From Alphaproteobacteria bacterium (GTDB lineage Bacteria; Pseudomonadota; Alphaproteobacteria; UBA2966), in NCBI GenBank assembly GCA_018650465.1, contig JABIFY010000106.1, positions 1 to 64,000 on the forward strand: DNA of 64,000 bases, in the 5' to 3' direction. Below are positions 1 through 8,492 of this stretch, one piece after another. Position 1 is the stretch's first letter. Each line of letters starts with the position of its first letter. The notes below the pieces were generated by a model. That model was given only the letters and a program-made list of their open reading frames with translations, did not search any database and had not been told where the DNA came from. Made by a program: the position numbers and the translations under genes.

Positions 1-1
1 G

Positions 2-244
2 ATCGAGCTGAGCTTGACCATGTCCCAAGCCGACAAAAAACCGCTCACCAACGGCAAAGTCAAAGCCCTTTTGGTCCGACCCACTCATGAAGGTTATGAC
101 CAGAAGGTTGCACTGATTGAAACAATGCCAGGGACCTACATTAGTAATGTCGAACTGCCCCTGGCCGGGCAATGGGAAGTCCGTGTTGAACTGACCGCAC
201 CCGGTGGCGAGTTCCGCTTTGCCCAACGGATTTCGGTTGATTGA
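2..244 (+). CDS. fixH: FixH/CcoH C-terminal fragment (5' end outside window)
   Basis: This is the C-terminal part of a FixH-type protein, a membrane-anchored accessory factor for assembling cbb3 cytochrome oxidase. The frame is open from base 2, so the annotated TTG at 14 is only an artefact of the window edge. What remains is the periplasmic beta-sandwich end of the family, with the characteristic RPTHEGYDQ stretch, a G-x-Y turn and the LPLAGQWEVRVE / GGEFRFAQRI strands just before the stop. The N-terminal membrane helix is not in the window. It lies about 235 bp upstream of ccoI and ccoS on the same strand, matching the usual fixGHIS/ccoGHIS order, which supports the call. The 235-bp gap is filled by a palindromic repeat. 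Confidence 0.8.
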   Translation: MELSLTMSQADKKPLTNGKVKALLVRPTHEGYDQKVALIETMPGTYISNVELPLAGQWEVRVELTAPGGEFRFAQRISVD

Positions 245-308
245 TGAAGATGCCGACCTGTTCATCCGTCCGGCGTCGAGGAATACTGAATGCCCAAAAT
301 TCACTCAC

Positions 309-421
309 TCCGTCATACCGCACTTGATGCGGTATCTACGCGGCTGAATCGGGCGCGGCGTGACGGAATGATACCCATAATATTCGACGCATGGACCCCG
401 TATCAAATACAGGGTGACGGA
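309..421. repeat. Intergenic palindromic repeat element (two hairpins)
   Basis: The spacer between fixH and ccoI holds two hairpins. ATACCGCA/TGCGGTAT is a perfect 8-bp stem with a 5-nt loop at 315-335. CCCCGTAT/ATACAGGG is an imperfect stem at about 397-414. The block is bracketed by CCGTCA at 310 and TGACGG at 361 and 415. It is non-coding and looks like one of the dispersed repeats common in alphaproteobacterial genomes. Two other hairpin repeats in this window (about 9.5 kb and 20.0 kb) share the GTCA(C)...GTGAC edges but have a different core. Confidence 0.6.
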
Positions 422-479
422 ACGTGTGTTGGCAAACACCTGACAAGACCACAAAGGACGCTCCATCAGGCGGGCGCAA

Positions 480-2888
480 ATGATGAGCAATCCTGACTGC
501 AGCCACTGCGGTCTGCCTCTTGGCTCCTTAGGTGAGGTTATTCCCGGTCCCACACCGGACCTGAATTTTTGTTGTCCGGGTTGTGCCGCGGCGCATGATC
601 TGGTTGCCGGGCTGGGACTGGATCAATATTACCAGCGCCGGGTTCTGGACAATGATGCCCGGCGGATCAAGCCAGACGACAGCCAGGATGGTCTTGAATT
701 CTCCCTGTACGTGGAAGAAAAAGAAAAGTCCGGTCATCCCCAATCAACCTTGTCTTTGGTCATAGACGGTTTTCACTGTGCCGCTTGTGGCTGGCTGATT
801 GAGCAAGTCCTGGCCCGCGATTCAAGGGTCACGTGGGGTCGCGTCAATATGACGACGCAACGCCTGAATGTCACATGGACCGGTCCGGCGACCCTCGCCA
901 ATGATATCCTCGCCCCCATCCAAACCCTGGGGTATCGGCTGTTTCCCTTTGATGTGGAGCGGGTAGAGGCCGAACGTCTTGCCCGGGAAACTGACTTGCT
1001 GAAGGCCATGGGGGTGGCCGGATTTGCGGCCGCCAATGTGATGCTGTTGTCTGTCGCCATCTGGGCCGGATACAGCCAGGGCATGGGCCCGGCGACGCGG
1101 GGGTTGATGCACTGGATCTCGGCGTTGATTGCCTTGCCAGCGGTAGTCTATGCGGGCCGGTCTTTTTTCAGATCAGCCCTGACAGCCCTGGCGGCCCGGC
1201 GCGTCAATATGGATGTGCCGATCTCATTGGCTGTGATCCTGACATCCGCCATGAGTTTGTTTCAGGTTATCACCGGGGCCGAATACGCTTACTTTGATTC
1301 CGCTGTTGGTCTGCTGTTCTTTTTGCTGATCGGGCGCTATCTGGATTCCAGGGCGCGCAGTCGGGCGCGCTCGTCGGCGGCTCATTTGCTGGCCCTGACA
1401 GCCCGGCCCGTTACTGTGATCAAGACCGATGGCACCACGATGAGTATGCGCCCGGAAGCAGTCGCGCATGGCATGACCGTTCTAACGGCAGCCGGGGAAC
1501 GCATTTCAGTTGATGGCACGGTTCTGCAAGGGGCCAGCGACATCGACCAAAGCCTGCTGACGGGTGAGACCTTGCCTGTGGCCGTGACCACGGGTGATCC
1601 CGTATATGCCGGCACATTGAATGTGGGCCAAGCCCTGCAAATTCAGGTTACCGCTTCGTCGTCAGAAACAGCCCTGGCGGAAATCGTGCGGCTGCTGGAG
1701 CAGGCAGAGGAAGGGCGTGCCCGGCATGTGGAACTGGCCGAACGAATTTCACGCCTGTATGCGCCGGTCGTGCATATCCTTGGCCTCGCCACATTTGTTG
1801 GCTGGTTGCTGGCAGGGGCGACCTGGCAAACAGCACTCCTTTATTCCATTGCCGTTCTGATCATTACCTGTCCCTGTGCCCTGGCCCTGGCTGTACCGGC
1901 CGTTCAGGTCGTGGCGGCCGGGCGCCTGATGCGTCGCGGCATTTTACTCAAATCGGCGACGGCGCTGGAACGTCTGGCCGACGTTGATGCCATAGCCTTC
2001 GACAAGACAGGGACCTTGACCATCGGCCAACCAACCTTGTCCGGAGACTATCAGACGTTTGATCTGCAATTGGCCATGAACATGGCTGCCGCCAGTCGCC
2101 ACCCACTTTCCCGTGCTCTGGTGCGGGCAGGGGCTGCTCGCGGGCTGGTCGTCGATGTAACAAAGGCCTGGACCGTTGAGGAAATCGCGGGTGGCGGATT
2201 GCAGGCGATGGTCGATGGGGAAACCTGGAAGCTTGGCAGCCAGCAGTTTTGTGCGGTGTCAGATCAATGTCTTGAACGCGCAGGGACAGCAGAAAATACA
2301 GGGCCACAACTCTGGTTTTGCCGACTTGGCCTGGAACCGGTTTGCTTCCGCTTTGAAGATGAATTGCGGACCGACGCTGACCAGGTGGTCGGGCAACTGG
2401 CCGGGATGGGCTATTATCTATCTATTCTGTCCGGCGACAGGACTGCTGCGGTTAAAGCTTTGGCGACCCGGCTTGGTCTGTTCGACTGGTTGGCCGAGCT
2501 GTCCCCGGGGGACAAATATCAATGGCTGACGGATAAAGCAGCGAAGGGCCAAAAGGTCTTGATGGTTGGTGATGGCTTGAATGATGCGCCCGCCCTCGCT
2601 GCAGCCCATGTATCCCTGTCGCCAGCAACAGCAGCAGATATCAGCCAGGCAGCGTCGGATGCGGTGTTCCAGGGAGATAAATTACTGCCGGTGCAGGAGG
2701 TTTTGACAGTCGCTAAACGTGCACAGACGATCATTTGGCAAAATATCGGTTTTGCCTTTGTCTACAATGGCATATGTATACCATTTGCTGTCGCCGGGAT
2801 GGTCACACCCCTGTTTGCGGCGGCAGCCATGTCTATTTCCTCAATTATAGTCTTGACGAACAGCCTCAGATTAGGGAAGATTCAATAG
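480..2888 (+). CDS. ccoI: cbb3 oxidase-associated copper P1B-type ATPase (CcoI/FixI)
   Basis: A heavy-metal P1B-type ATPase of 802 residues, predicted to export copper across the inner membrane for loading cbb3 oxidase. The N-terminus has a cysteine-rich metal-binding region (CSHCG and CCPGCAAAH, residues about 5-35). An HMA domain with a CAAC metal site follows near residue 100, then paired membrane helices. The ion-channel CPC motif is in ITCPCALA near residue 463. The phosphorylation motif DKTGT is near 507 and the hinge GDGLNDAP near 697. ATG at 480 or 483 are both possible and differ by one residue. Location between fixH and ccoS distinguishes it from a general copper-detoxifying CopA. 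Activity is inferred from family and context. Confidence 0.93.
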   Translation: MMSNPDCSHCGLPLGSLGEVIPGPTPDLNFCCPGCAAAHDLVAGLGLDQYYQRRVLDNDARRIKPDDSQDGLEFSLYVEEKEKSGHPQSTLSLVIDGFHCAACGWLIEQVLARDSRVTWGRVNMTTQRLNVTWTGPATLANDILAPIQTLGYRLFPFDVERVEAERLARETDLLKAMGVAGFAAANVMLLSVAIWAGYSQGMGPATRGLMHWISALIALPAVVYAGRSFFRSALTALAARRVNMDVPISLAVILTSAMSLFQVITGAEYAYFDSAVGLLFFLLIGRYLDSRARSRARSSAAHLLALTARPVTVIKTDGTTMSMRPEAVAHGMTVLTAAGERISVDGTVLQGASDIDQSLLTGETLPVAVTTGDPVYAGTLNVGQALQIQVTASSSETALAEIVRLLEQAEEGRARHVELAERISRLYAPVVHILGLATFVGWLLAGATWQTALLYSIAVLIITCPCALALAVPAVQVVAAGRLMRRGILLKSATALERLADVDAIAFDKTGTLTIGQPTLSGDYQTFDLQLAMNMAAASRHPLSRALVRAGAARGLVVDVTKAWTVEEIAGGGLQAMVDGETWKLGSQQFCAVSDQCLERAGTAENTGPQLWFCRLGLEPVCFRFEDELRTDADQVVGQLAGMGYYLSILSGDRTAAVKALATRLGLFDWLAELSPGDKYQWLTDKAAKGQKVLMVGDGLNDAPALAAAHVSLSPATAADISQAASDAVFQGDKLLPVQEVLTVAKRAQTIIWQNIGFAFVYNGICIPFAVAGMVTPLFAAAAMSISSIIVLTNSLRLGKIQ

Positions 2889-2947
2889 TCACAGCCGAAA
2901 ATAGTATGCAATGGTGGGAACCACATTTAGTAGACGGGGCGAATAAC

Positions 2948-3118
2948 ATGGAAAATCTTGTATATTTAATTGTAATTGCTCTGGGTTTGGGTGGATTGGG
3001 CATCTTCGGCCTGTTCTGGTCAATCCGCAGCAGCCAGTATTCTGACATGGACGGTGCGGCAAACCGAATTCTTTATGATGACGAATTTGACTCGACACCA
3101 AAAGCTGGCGCTGAATAA
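2948..3118 (+). CDS. ccoS: cbb3-type oxidase assembly protein CcoS
   Basis: A 56-residue small membrane protein. It starts MENLVYLIVIALGLGG, giving a single transmembrane helix, followed by a short cytoplasmic tail containing FWSIRSSQYSDMDGAANRILYDD, which is typical of CcoS/FixS. The ORF track extends this frame upstream to 2735 inside ccoI. ATG 2948 is preferred because it places the helix at the N-terminus as in the family and lies just beyond the ccoI stop at 2888. CcoS is needed for cofactor insertion into cbb3 oxidase in model organisms. Here that role is inferred from homology and from its place as the last gene of the fixHIS-type cluster. Confidence 0.9.
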   Translation: MENLVYLIVIALGLGGLGIFGLFWSIRSSQYSDMDGAANRILYDDEFDSTPKAGAE

Positions 3119-3191
3119 GCCGGTCCGGATAGATTGTCAGATTTAAGCGACTGAAAATCAATTTTCGGTTGAAGATGTTGGTGTATCTGTG

Positions 3192-3236
3192 TCTGCTATT
3201 ATCTTTTCTGCTATTATCTTTTCTGCCATTATCTTT
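3192..3236. repeat. Three tandem 15-bp repeats
   Basis: The unit TCTGCTATTATCTTT occurs three times in a row, the third copy with one C for T change. It lies 73 bp after the ccoS stop and is non-coding. It may be a simple slippage product. Confidence 0.85.
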
Positions 3237-3374
3237 CAAGACTGATATTTTCTTTATTTTTCAGTGCTTTAATTCTGCATAGATACTTTCGATCAAATTT
3301 CCACTTAACCTTAAAATTGCAGGGATATTTATCCTGGCCCTTTCGTTCGTCTTTTTGCCTCTCTATGATCTAAG

Positions 3375-3401
3375 AGCTATTCCGGTTTAAACGGAATAGC
3401 T
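3375..3401 (+). terminator. Inverted repeat downstream of ccoS, possible terminator
   Basis: AGCTATTCCG, a 7-nt loop, then CGGAATAGCT form a perfect 10-bp stem. The following bases are TCTACTTTG rather than a clean T run, so intrinsic termination is possible but not certain. It could also be an operator. Confidence 0.4.
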
Positions 3402-3445
3402 TCTACTTTGTTTGTTAGCGCATACCATGGGTTTGAAGTAACGCT

Positions 3446-3470
3446 GCGTTTCCGTGAAACCCGGAAACGC
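3446..3470. promoter_or_regulatory. 9-bp perfect inverted repeat upstream of the DUF2189 gene
   Basis: GCGTTTCCG, a 7-nt spacer, then CGGAAACGC, ending 53 bp before the ATG at 3524. It could be a leader hairpin or a protein-binding palindrome. Nothing else in the sequence decides between these. Confidence 0.3.
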
Positions 3471-3523
3471 TCAAGTCAATGACTTTGACTGGACGGGCCA
3501 GACCAGGCCTTTGGGGAATTTGA

Positions 3524-4327
3524 ATGACGGCTACTGACGTTGATACCAAGGGTGCCTCTGGACCATTAACAATTTCGGTCGACGACCCCTGGTTATGGCT
3601 GGCAGCTGGCTGGCGGGACCTTGCCAAGGCGCCTCGTCTCAGTCTGGCCTATGGCGCGATTTTTTCCTTTGGCAGCCTCGGTTTTGTTTCCGGGCTGATC
3701 TGGTTGGACCTGCTTTATTTGTTATTGCCTCTTGGCGCCGGTTTCATGTTGGTTGGCCCCATTTTGGCCATTGGCCTTTATGAAGGCAGTCGCCGCCTTG
3801 AGGTGGGTGAAAGCGTCGGTTTTTTTGATGTTCTGAACGGCTGCCGGGAAAGCCTGCCACGCATAATGTGGGCCGGTGGCGGGCTAGGGCTGGTGATGTT
3901 TGCCTGGATGCAAATCGCCGCCTTGTTATTCATGCTGTTTTTCGGTGATGGCCATTACCCGTCCGAGCCCCACCTGATGTTCGAAATGCTGTTTTATTCG
4001 CCACGCGGGCTGGCATTTGTTTTTGTTGGCACGTCAATCGGTGCCGTGATTGCCTTCGTGGTCTTCGCTTTCAGTGCGGTTTCCATGCCTTTGTTGATGG
4101 AACGCGATGTCGACTTCATTGCCGCTGGCAAGATCAGTTTTGATGCGGTGCGCTATAATTTGCGGCCCATGTTGCTCTGGGCGGCCCTGATCGGGCTGTT
4201 TACCGCGACCGGCATCGTTACACTGTTTCTTGGCCTGATTATTTGCTTCCCATTGATCGGGCACAGTACCTGGCACGCCTATCGTGCCCTGGTACCACGA
4301 GAGGTACCAGGAGAAGGCCAGGCTTAA
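3524..4327 (+). CDS. DUF2189-family integral membrane protein
   Basis: A 267-residue polytopic membrane protein resembling the DUF2189 family, whose biochemical role is unknown. After a short soluble N-terminus containing DPWLWLAAGWRDL, the sequence shows about five or six hydrophobic segments, for example LIWLDLLYLLLPLGAGFMLVG and LLWAALIGLFTATGIVTLFL. It ends with the FPLIGHSTWHAYR stretch seen near the C-terminus of this family. GGGGAA lies upstream of ATG 3524. The stop codon overlaps the stop codon of the convergent typA gene by a few bases. No operon partner is visible, so function cannot be inferred from context. Confidence 0.75.
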   Translation: MTATDVDTKGASGPLTISVDDPWLWLAAGWRDLAKAPRLSLAYGAIFSFGSLGFVSGLIWLDLLYLLLPLGAGFMLVGPILAIGLYEGSRRLEVGESVGFFDVLNGCRESLPRIMWAGGGLGLVMFAWMQIAALLFMLFFGDGHYPSEPHLMFEMLFYSPRGLAFVFVGTSIGAVIAFVVFAFSAVSMPLLMERDVDFIAAGKISFDAVRYNLRPMLLWAALIGLFTATGIVTLFLGLIICFPLIGHSTWHAYRALVPREVPGEGQA

Positions 4328-6153
4328 CCTGCTTCGCGGGACGCTCTCTTGCGCTCGTGTGGCAACAGCAGGCGTTTGCGCAGTCGAATTGATTTAGGCG
4401 TAACTTCAACCAGTTCATCATCCTGAATATAAGTCAGAGCTGCTTCCAGAGCCATTTGACGGTGCGGGCTGAGGCGAACCGCTTCGTCTTTGCCGGACGA
4501 GCGCATATTCGTCAGCGCCTTTACCTTCATGGGGTTCACATCAAGATCGCCGGTGCGGGCATTTTCACCAATGATCATGCCCTGATAAACAGGAATACCC
4601 GATGTTATAAACAGGTCGCCACGATCTTCCAGGTTCCACAAGGCAAAGGGAACGGAATTTCCTTGCTCGGTTGATACCAGAACGCCATTTTGGCGACGCG
4701 GCACATCACCACGCGAGGGGGCATAGGCATGGAACACACGGTTCATGACGCCGGTACCACGGGTATCGGTCATGAATTCAGGGTGATAGCCGATGAGGCC
4801 ACGGGTGGGGACATGCAAAATAATGCGGGTCTTGCTGCCACCGGAAGGGCGCATGTCGAGAAGTTCGGCGCGTCGGACGCCAAGTTTTTCCATAACGACG
4901 CCTGAATATTCATCATCCACATCGATCTGGACTTCTTCAACAGGTTCAAGGCGCTGGCCCGTTTGTGGATCGCTTTTGAACATCACGCGGGGACGGCTGA
5001 TCGACAACTCAAAGCCTTCGCGGCGCATGGTTTCGATTAACACACCCAACTGCAATTCACCGCGTCCGCCAACTTCAAAGGCGTCTCCGGATTCAGTTTC
5101 GGTGATCTTGATGGCGACGTTGCCCTCGGCTTCACGTTCCAGGCGATCCCGCAACATACGGGATGTAACCTTGGAGCCTTCTTGGCCAGCCAGCGGCGAA
5201 TCATTGACCGAAAATGTCATCGCAAGGGTTGGTGGATCAATCGGCTGGGCGACCAGAGCGTCGGTGATTTCCATGGCACACAGGGTATCAGCCACTGTGG
5301 CTTTGGTCAGACCGGCAATGGCGACGATGTCACCGGGGCCAGCTTCATCAACAGAGACCCGCTCAATGCCGTGGAAGGCCATAAGTTTGGAAATGCGGGC
5401 TTCCTGAAGCAGGGTGCCATCTGCGCTGATGGCCTTGATGACGTCATTGCGTTTGATCGTGCCTTGCGCGATCCGGCCCGTCAAAACACGGCCCAGAAAA
5501 TCGTCGCGCTCCAGCGTAGTTGCCAGCATGGCGAATGGCAGGGCAGCGGTTTCAGGTGTGGCTGATGCCGGCGCCTTCACGTGGCTCAGGATCAGATCAA
5601 ACAGCGGATCAAGGTTGTCCTTGGGGCCTTCGGGTGTTTCCGCGGCCCAGCCTTCCTTGGCGGAGGCAAACAACATGGGGAATTCAAGCTGTTCATCGTT
5701 GGCATCCAGGGCGACAAACAAATCAAAACATTCGTCATGAACTTCGTGATGGCGGGCGTCGGGACGGTCAGCCTTGTTGACCACAACAATCGGGTTCAGG
5801 CCCAGGCCCAGCGCTTTGGCTGTGACAAACTTGGTTTGCGGCATCGGGCCTTCAGCAGCGTCGACCAGGACAACGACACCATCAACCATGCTGAGGATAC
5901 GCTCAACCTCACCACCGAAGTCGGCGTGACCGGGGGTGTCGATAATGTTGATGCGTACATCGCCGCGCACAACGGAGGTACATTTGGACAGAATGGTAAT
6001 GCCGCGTTCTTTCTCCAGATCATTGGAGTCCATGACGCGTTCATCCACTTTCTGGTTGTCGCGAAAGGTGCCTGATTGGCGCAGCAGTTGGTCAACCATG
6101 GTTGTTTTGCCATGATCAACGTGTGCGATGATCGCAATATTACGCAGTTCCAT
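4324..6153 (-). CDS. typA: Ribosome-associated translational GTPase TypA/BipA
   Basis: A 609-residue translational GTPase of the EF-G/LepA superfamily, known to act on ribosomes in stress adaptation and large-subunit assembly. The P-loop AHVDHGKTT is at residues 10-18, switch [16 protein letters not shown] near 75, and the NKAD specificity motif in VVVNKADRP near 128. The later beta-barrel and EF-G-like domains are complete, and the C-terminus is the usual basic RKRLLL tail. Length matches the family norm of about 600 residues. It is transcribed alone, convergent with the DUF2189 gene. A hairpin upstream (6179-6214) probably separates it from the DUF169 gene. Confidence 0.96.
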   Translation of the reverse strand: MELRNIAIIAHVDHGKTTMVDQLLRQSGTFRDNQKVDERVMDSNDLEKERGITILSKCTSVVRGDVRINIIDTPGHADFGGEVERILSMVDGVVVLVDAAEGPMPQTKFVTAKALGLGLNPIVVVNKADRPDARHHEVHDECFDLFVALDANDEQLEFPMLFASAKEGWAAETPEGPKDNLDPLFDLILSHVKAPASATPETAALPFAMLATTLERDDFLGRVLTGRIAQGTIKRNDVIKAISADGTLLQEARISKLMAFHGIERVSVDEAGPGDIVAIAGLTKATVADTLCAMEITDALVAQPIDPPTLAMTFSVNDSPLAGQEGSKVTSRMLRDRLEREAEGNVAIKITETESGDAFEVGGRGELQLGVLIETMRREGFELSISRPRVMFKSDPQTGQRLEPVEEVQIDVDDEYSGVVMEKLGVRRAELLDMRPSGGSKTRIILHVPTRGLIGYHPEFMTDTRGTGVMNRVFHAYAPSRGDVPRRQNGVLVSTEQGNSVPFALWNLEDRGDLFITSGIPVYQGMIIGENARTGDLDVNPMKVKALTNMRSSGKDEAVRLSPHRQMALEAALTYIQDDELVEVTPKSIRLRKRLLLPHERKRASREAG

Positions 6154-6178
6154 CTTGTATCCCGGATATAAAAGTAAA

Positions 6179-6214
6179 GCGCAGGGGCCGAACTAAATGT
6201 CCAGACCCCCGCGC
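6179..6214 (-). terminator. Probable terminator of the DUF169 gene
   Basis: An inverted repeat (GCGCAGGGG paired with CCCCCGCGC, one mismatch) is followed, reading on the minus strand, by TTTACTTTT. It lies between the DUF169 stop and the typA start, so it would end DUF169 transcription. Confidence 0.45.
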
Positions 6215-6274
6215 AGTTGGCGGCTATATACAGGGTATAGTCCTGGAAAGCAAAGAAATATTGCAGTGCATCAA

Positions 6275-7066
6275 TTAACCATAACTGGCGGACATGCCAA
6301 GGGCCGGGTCCATCTGGGTGCCATAGGGCGGGATAGGGTAGCGTAAACCCACTTTTCCAAGGGCCCGCAAGCCTTCAATACCGCGGACAAACTCGTCTGG
6401 CGGCATGGCCAGCAACATTTCATCATCGGCAACACCGCCATAGCGACGCTCGGCAAAACAGGGAATGGAAATGGATGTTTCCCTGGTCGCCAGGGCACGC
6501 CCCCACGAATCTGAACAGGCACTTTCGCCCGTGATTGTCATGTCATAGCGTTTGTAGCGCTGATGTTGCAGCCCGTTCACAAACAAGATGGTCTGGGCCG
6601 GGTTGGCGTAGAACAAAACGATATCCGGCGGGTCGAGCCTCGCGGAACGCAGGGGGGAGACGCACAAACCCTGATATTTCGCCTCAACCCGGATCATTTC
6701 ATCCTGATGAGCCTTTGACGCATCGCGATTGCCAAACCAGACACCGTCCATGGCTTCACCAGACAGATAGTTCTCGCCAGGCTCGTTCAGACCAACAATA
6801 CCGCCGCAGTTACTGCCCATGCGCGTGTTTTCATGCACGATGCCGAGCGTAAAACCGGCTGTGCGGGACTGGCCAACCATTTGGCACATGGTGAAATGAA
6901 AGTCTTTGGTGGGGGAGCGCAATCCCTTGATCTTGTTCATTTGATCGACGTCTTCAAAGAGTTTCATGCCGATGGGGATGGTTCGGATGCGCAGCGTTTC
7001 AATCAACTCCCGTGACAGCTCTTTCAGATTTGCGGCACTGGTATCAAAGTCATTGCTCTGGCTCAT
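6275..7066 (-). CDS. DUF169 domain protein (COG2043-like)
   Basis: A 263-residue protein resembling the DUF169 family, whose reaction is not established. Family-like stretches include IPIGMKLF near the N-terminus, a segment with C and G-rich turns (MGSNCGGIVGL), and VSPLRSA followed by DIVLFYANPAQ in the middle. There are several conserved-looking cysteines (FTMCQMVGQ, CGG, GLCVSPL, SACSDSWG) that could bind a cluster or metal, but this is inference. ATG 7066 is chosen over the longer ORF start because the extra 21 residues do not resemble the family and an AG-rich stretch precedes 7066. It sits at the edge of the benzoyl-CoA island, so a link to anaerobic aromatic metabolism is possible. Confidence 0.75.
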   Translation of the reverse strand: MSQSNDFDTSAANLKELSRELIETLRIRTIPIGMKLFEDVDQMNKIKGLRSPTKDFHFTMCQMVGQSRTAGFTLGIVHENTRMGSNCGGIVGLNEPGENYLSGEAMDGVWFGNRDASKAHQDEMIRVEAKYQGLCVSPLRSARLDPPDIVLFYANPAQTILFVNGLQHQRYKRYDMTITGESACSDSWGRALATRETSISIPCFAERRYGGVADDEMLLAMPPDEFVRGIEGLRALGKVGLRYPIPPYGTQMDPALGMSASYG

Positions 7067-7244
7067 GGTTTGATCTTTCTTTCCGGTTTTTGCTGTCCTC
7101 ATGAAACAGGAAAGCCAGAGGCCCGGCAAGTCATGTCAGGGCAAGTCATGTCAAGGCGAGGCATGGCAAGTGGTGGGCAAGCAAGGAGCGGTCTTCTCCG
7201 GGATCAGATTGATGTGCTAACGTCAAAATTAAAGGGAGATCATC

Positions 7245-8009
7245 ATGCGCTTGCGGCAATTTGTATTTGTAGCTGAAAAATTGGAACCAGCGATTGAGGA
7301 AATCAGTTCGGTTCTGGGTATCGAAGTCTGTTACCGGGACCCGGGGGTCGCCAAGTTCGGTCTTGAAAACGCCCTGTTTGCAGTGGGCGGCAATTTCCTT
7401 GAAATTGTGGCCCCGACCGAAGACGGCACAGCCGCCGGTCGCTATCTGGAACGCCGAAGCGGCGATGGTGGCTATATGGTGATCCTGCATTGCGACGACG
7501 CGGTTGCCCAGCGGAACCGCATCAAGTCCTTGGGCATTCGAGATGTCTGGAGCCATGATGGCCCCGAGGCATATGCGACACACTTTCATCCAGCGGACAC
7601 CGGCGGTGCAATTTTGTCCATTGATTCCATGGCTTCTGCATCTGATTATCATGTCGAGATGGCCAGCTGGGAATGGGCCGGGCCTGTCTGGCAACAACAT
7701 GTCGACACGACGACCACCAATGCCATTGTGGGCCTGGAACTTCAGGCCGAGGACCCTGACGCCCTGGCCAAAACCTGGTCCGATGTCGTAGACAAACCTT
7801 TGGCACTGCGGGCACATGCGCCGTGCATCGGTCTGGATAACGCCATGCTCAGCTTCGTCAAAGCCAAGGACGGTCGCGGCCCCGGCGTGGGTGGATTATT
7901 GCTGCAACCACAAAACCGGACAGCGATCATGGCCGAAGCCAACAAACGCGGGCAGCAAACCGGTGACAATAGTTTCATGCTGTGCGGGATGCGCGTGACG
8001 TTGATGTAG
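7245..8009 (+). CDS. VOC / glyoxalase-like domain protein
   Basis: A 254-residue protein of the vicinal oxygen chelate superfamily, closest in style to the glyoxalase_3-like domain. The N-terminal half has the MRLRQFVFVAEKL strand and FLEIVAPTEDGTAAGRYLERR, which is typical of these proteins. A second similar module (IVGLELQAEDPDALAKTWSDV) suggests the usual paired beta-alpha-beta-beta-beta fold. Candidate metal ligands are scattered His and Glu residues, but the site cannot be assigned by eye. GGGAG lies 9 bases before ATG 7245. The gene is divergent from the DUF169 gene and convergent with the Rrf2 gene. Substrate unknown. An aromatic-pathway role would rest on location only. Confidence 0.75.
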   Translation: MRLRQFVFVAEKLEPAIEEISSVLGIEVCYRDPGVAKFGLENALFAVGGNFLEIVAPTEDGTAAGRYLERRSGDGGYMVILHCDDAVAQRNRIKSLGIRDVWSHDGPEAYATHFHPADTGGAILSIDSMASASDYHVEMASWEWAGPVWQQHVDTTTTNAIVGLELQAEDPDALAKTWSDVVDKPLALRAHAPCIGLDNAMLSFVKAKDGRGPGVGGLLLQPQNRTAIMAEANKRGQQTGDNSFMLCGMRVTLM

Positions 8010-8018
8010 TGTCCGCGA

Positions 8019-8492
8019 TCAAGTCAGCGGTTCGAGATCGCTTTCCAAAACGGCTTCACGAATTTCTACAGGTGTTGGTGCGGCTTCGGCGCGGGCCGCG
8101 TGGCGCAGCAATGTCGTCAAGGTGATGGACTGCAAGGTGGCGCGGGTCAGGTCTTCGATTTCATCTCCAACCATTTGCAGAGCCCGGCCGATGCCGGTAC
8201 CCACACTGGCACCGGAAACTTCAAAATCCGAAGCGAGGTTATCTTCGAACAGGGCGACCACATCATACAGGGTGATACGGTTGGGATTGGCAGAAAATTT
8301 ATACCCACCCCCGGCCCCACGGACCGATTGGATCAAGCCAGCGCGGACCAACTGACGCATAACCTTGGCCAGGTGGTGCACAGATATATCATAAGCTTCG
8401 GCAATTTCGCCGGTGGCCAGCTGGACCTCAGGATCACGAGCCAGCTCCAGAACGGCGAACAAGGCGAAGGTTGTTGATTTCTGGATTTTCAC
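8019..8492 (-). CDS. Rrf2-family transcriptional regulator, BadM-like
   Basis: A 157-residue Rrf2-family DNA-binding protein. The N-terminal winged helix runs from MKIQKSTTFALFAVLEL through LATGEIAEAYDISVHHLAKVMRQL, then the wing VRGAGGGYKF. No cysteine occurs anywhere in the sequence, so it cannot bind an Fe-S cluster through Cys as IscR and NsrR do. It overlaps the upstream GNAT gene by 4 bp (ATGA). In Rhodopseudomonas palustris, BadM is an Rrf2-family repressor of benzoyl-CoA reductase genes and sits next to the acetyltransferase-like BadL. The same pairing beside a bcr island suggests the same job here. The assignment as BadM is inference from family and context. Confidence 0.7.
   Translation of the reverse strand: MKIQKSTTFALFAVLELARDPEVQLATGEIAEAYDISVHHLAKVMRQLVRAGLIQSVRGAGGGYKFSANPNRITLYDVVALFEDNLASDFEVSGASVGTGIGRALQMVGDEIEDLTRATLQSITLTTLLRHAARAEAAPTPVEIREAVLESDLEPLT

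Larger units (their letters stand above)
3119..3523. other. Non-coding gap between ccoS and the DUF2189 gene
   Basis: A 405-bp spacer with no supportable gene. The only ORFs in it read backwards through a low-complexity tandem repeat. It contains three copies of a 15-bp repeat (3192-3236), a 10-bp perfect inverted repeat (3375-3401) and a 9-bp perfect inverted repeat (3446-3470) just upstream of the next start codon. Confidence 0.7.

Noticed and set aside
290-496. 68-residue ORF between fixH and ccoI
   Set aside because: It is made entirely of the palindromic repeat and overlaps the ccoI start; no ribosome-binding site.
3192-3236. Tandem repeat considered as a CRISPR array
   Set aside because: Units are directly adjacent with no spacers and no cas genes are nearby.
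4793-6075. Several plus-strand ORFs (up to 204 residues) opposite typA
   Set aside because: Antisense shadows of typA; composition is Arg/Ser-rich and without domains.
7146-7817. 223-residue minus-strand ORF opposite the VOC gene
   Set aside because: Shadow ORF; the plus-strand frame has a clear family match and ribosome-binding site.
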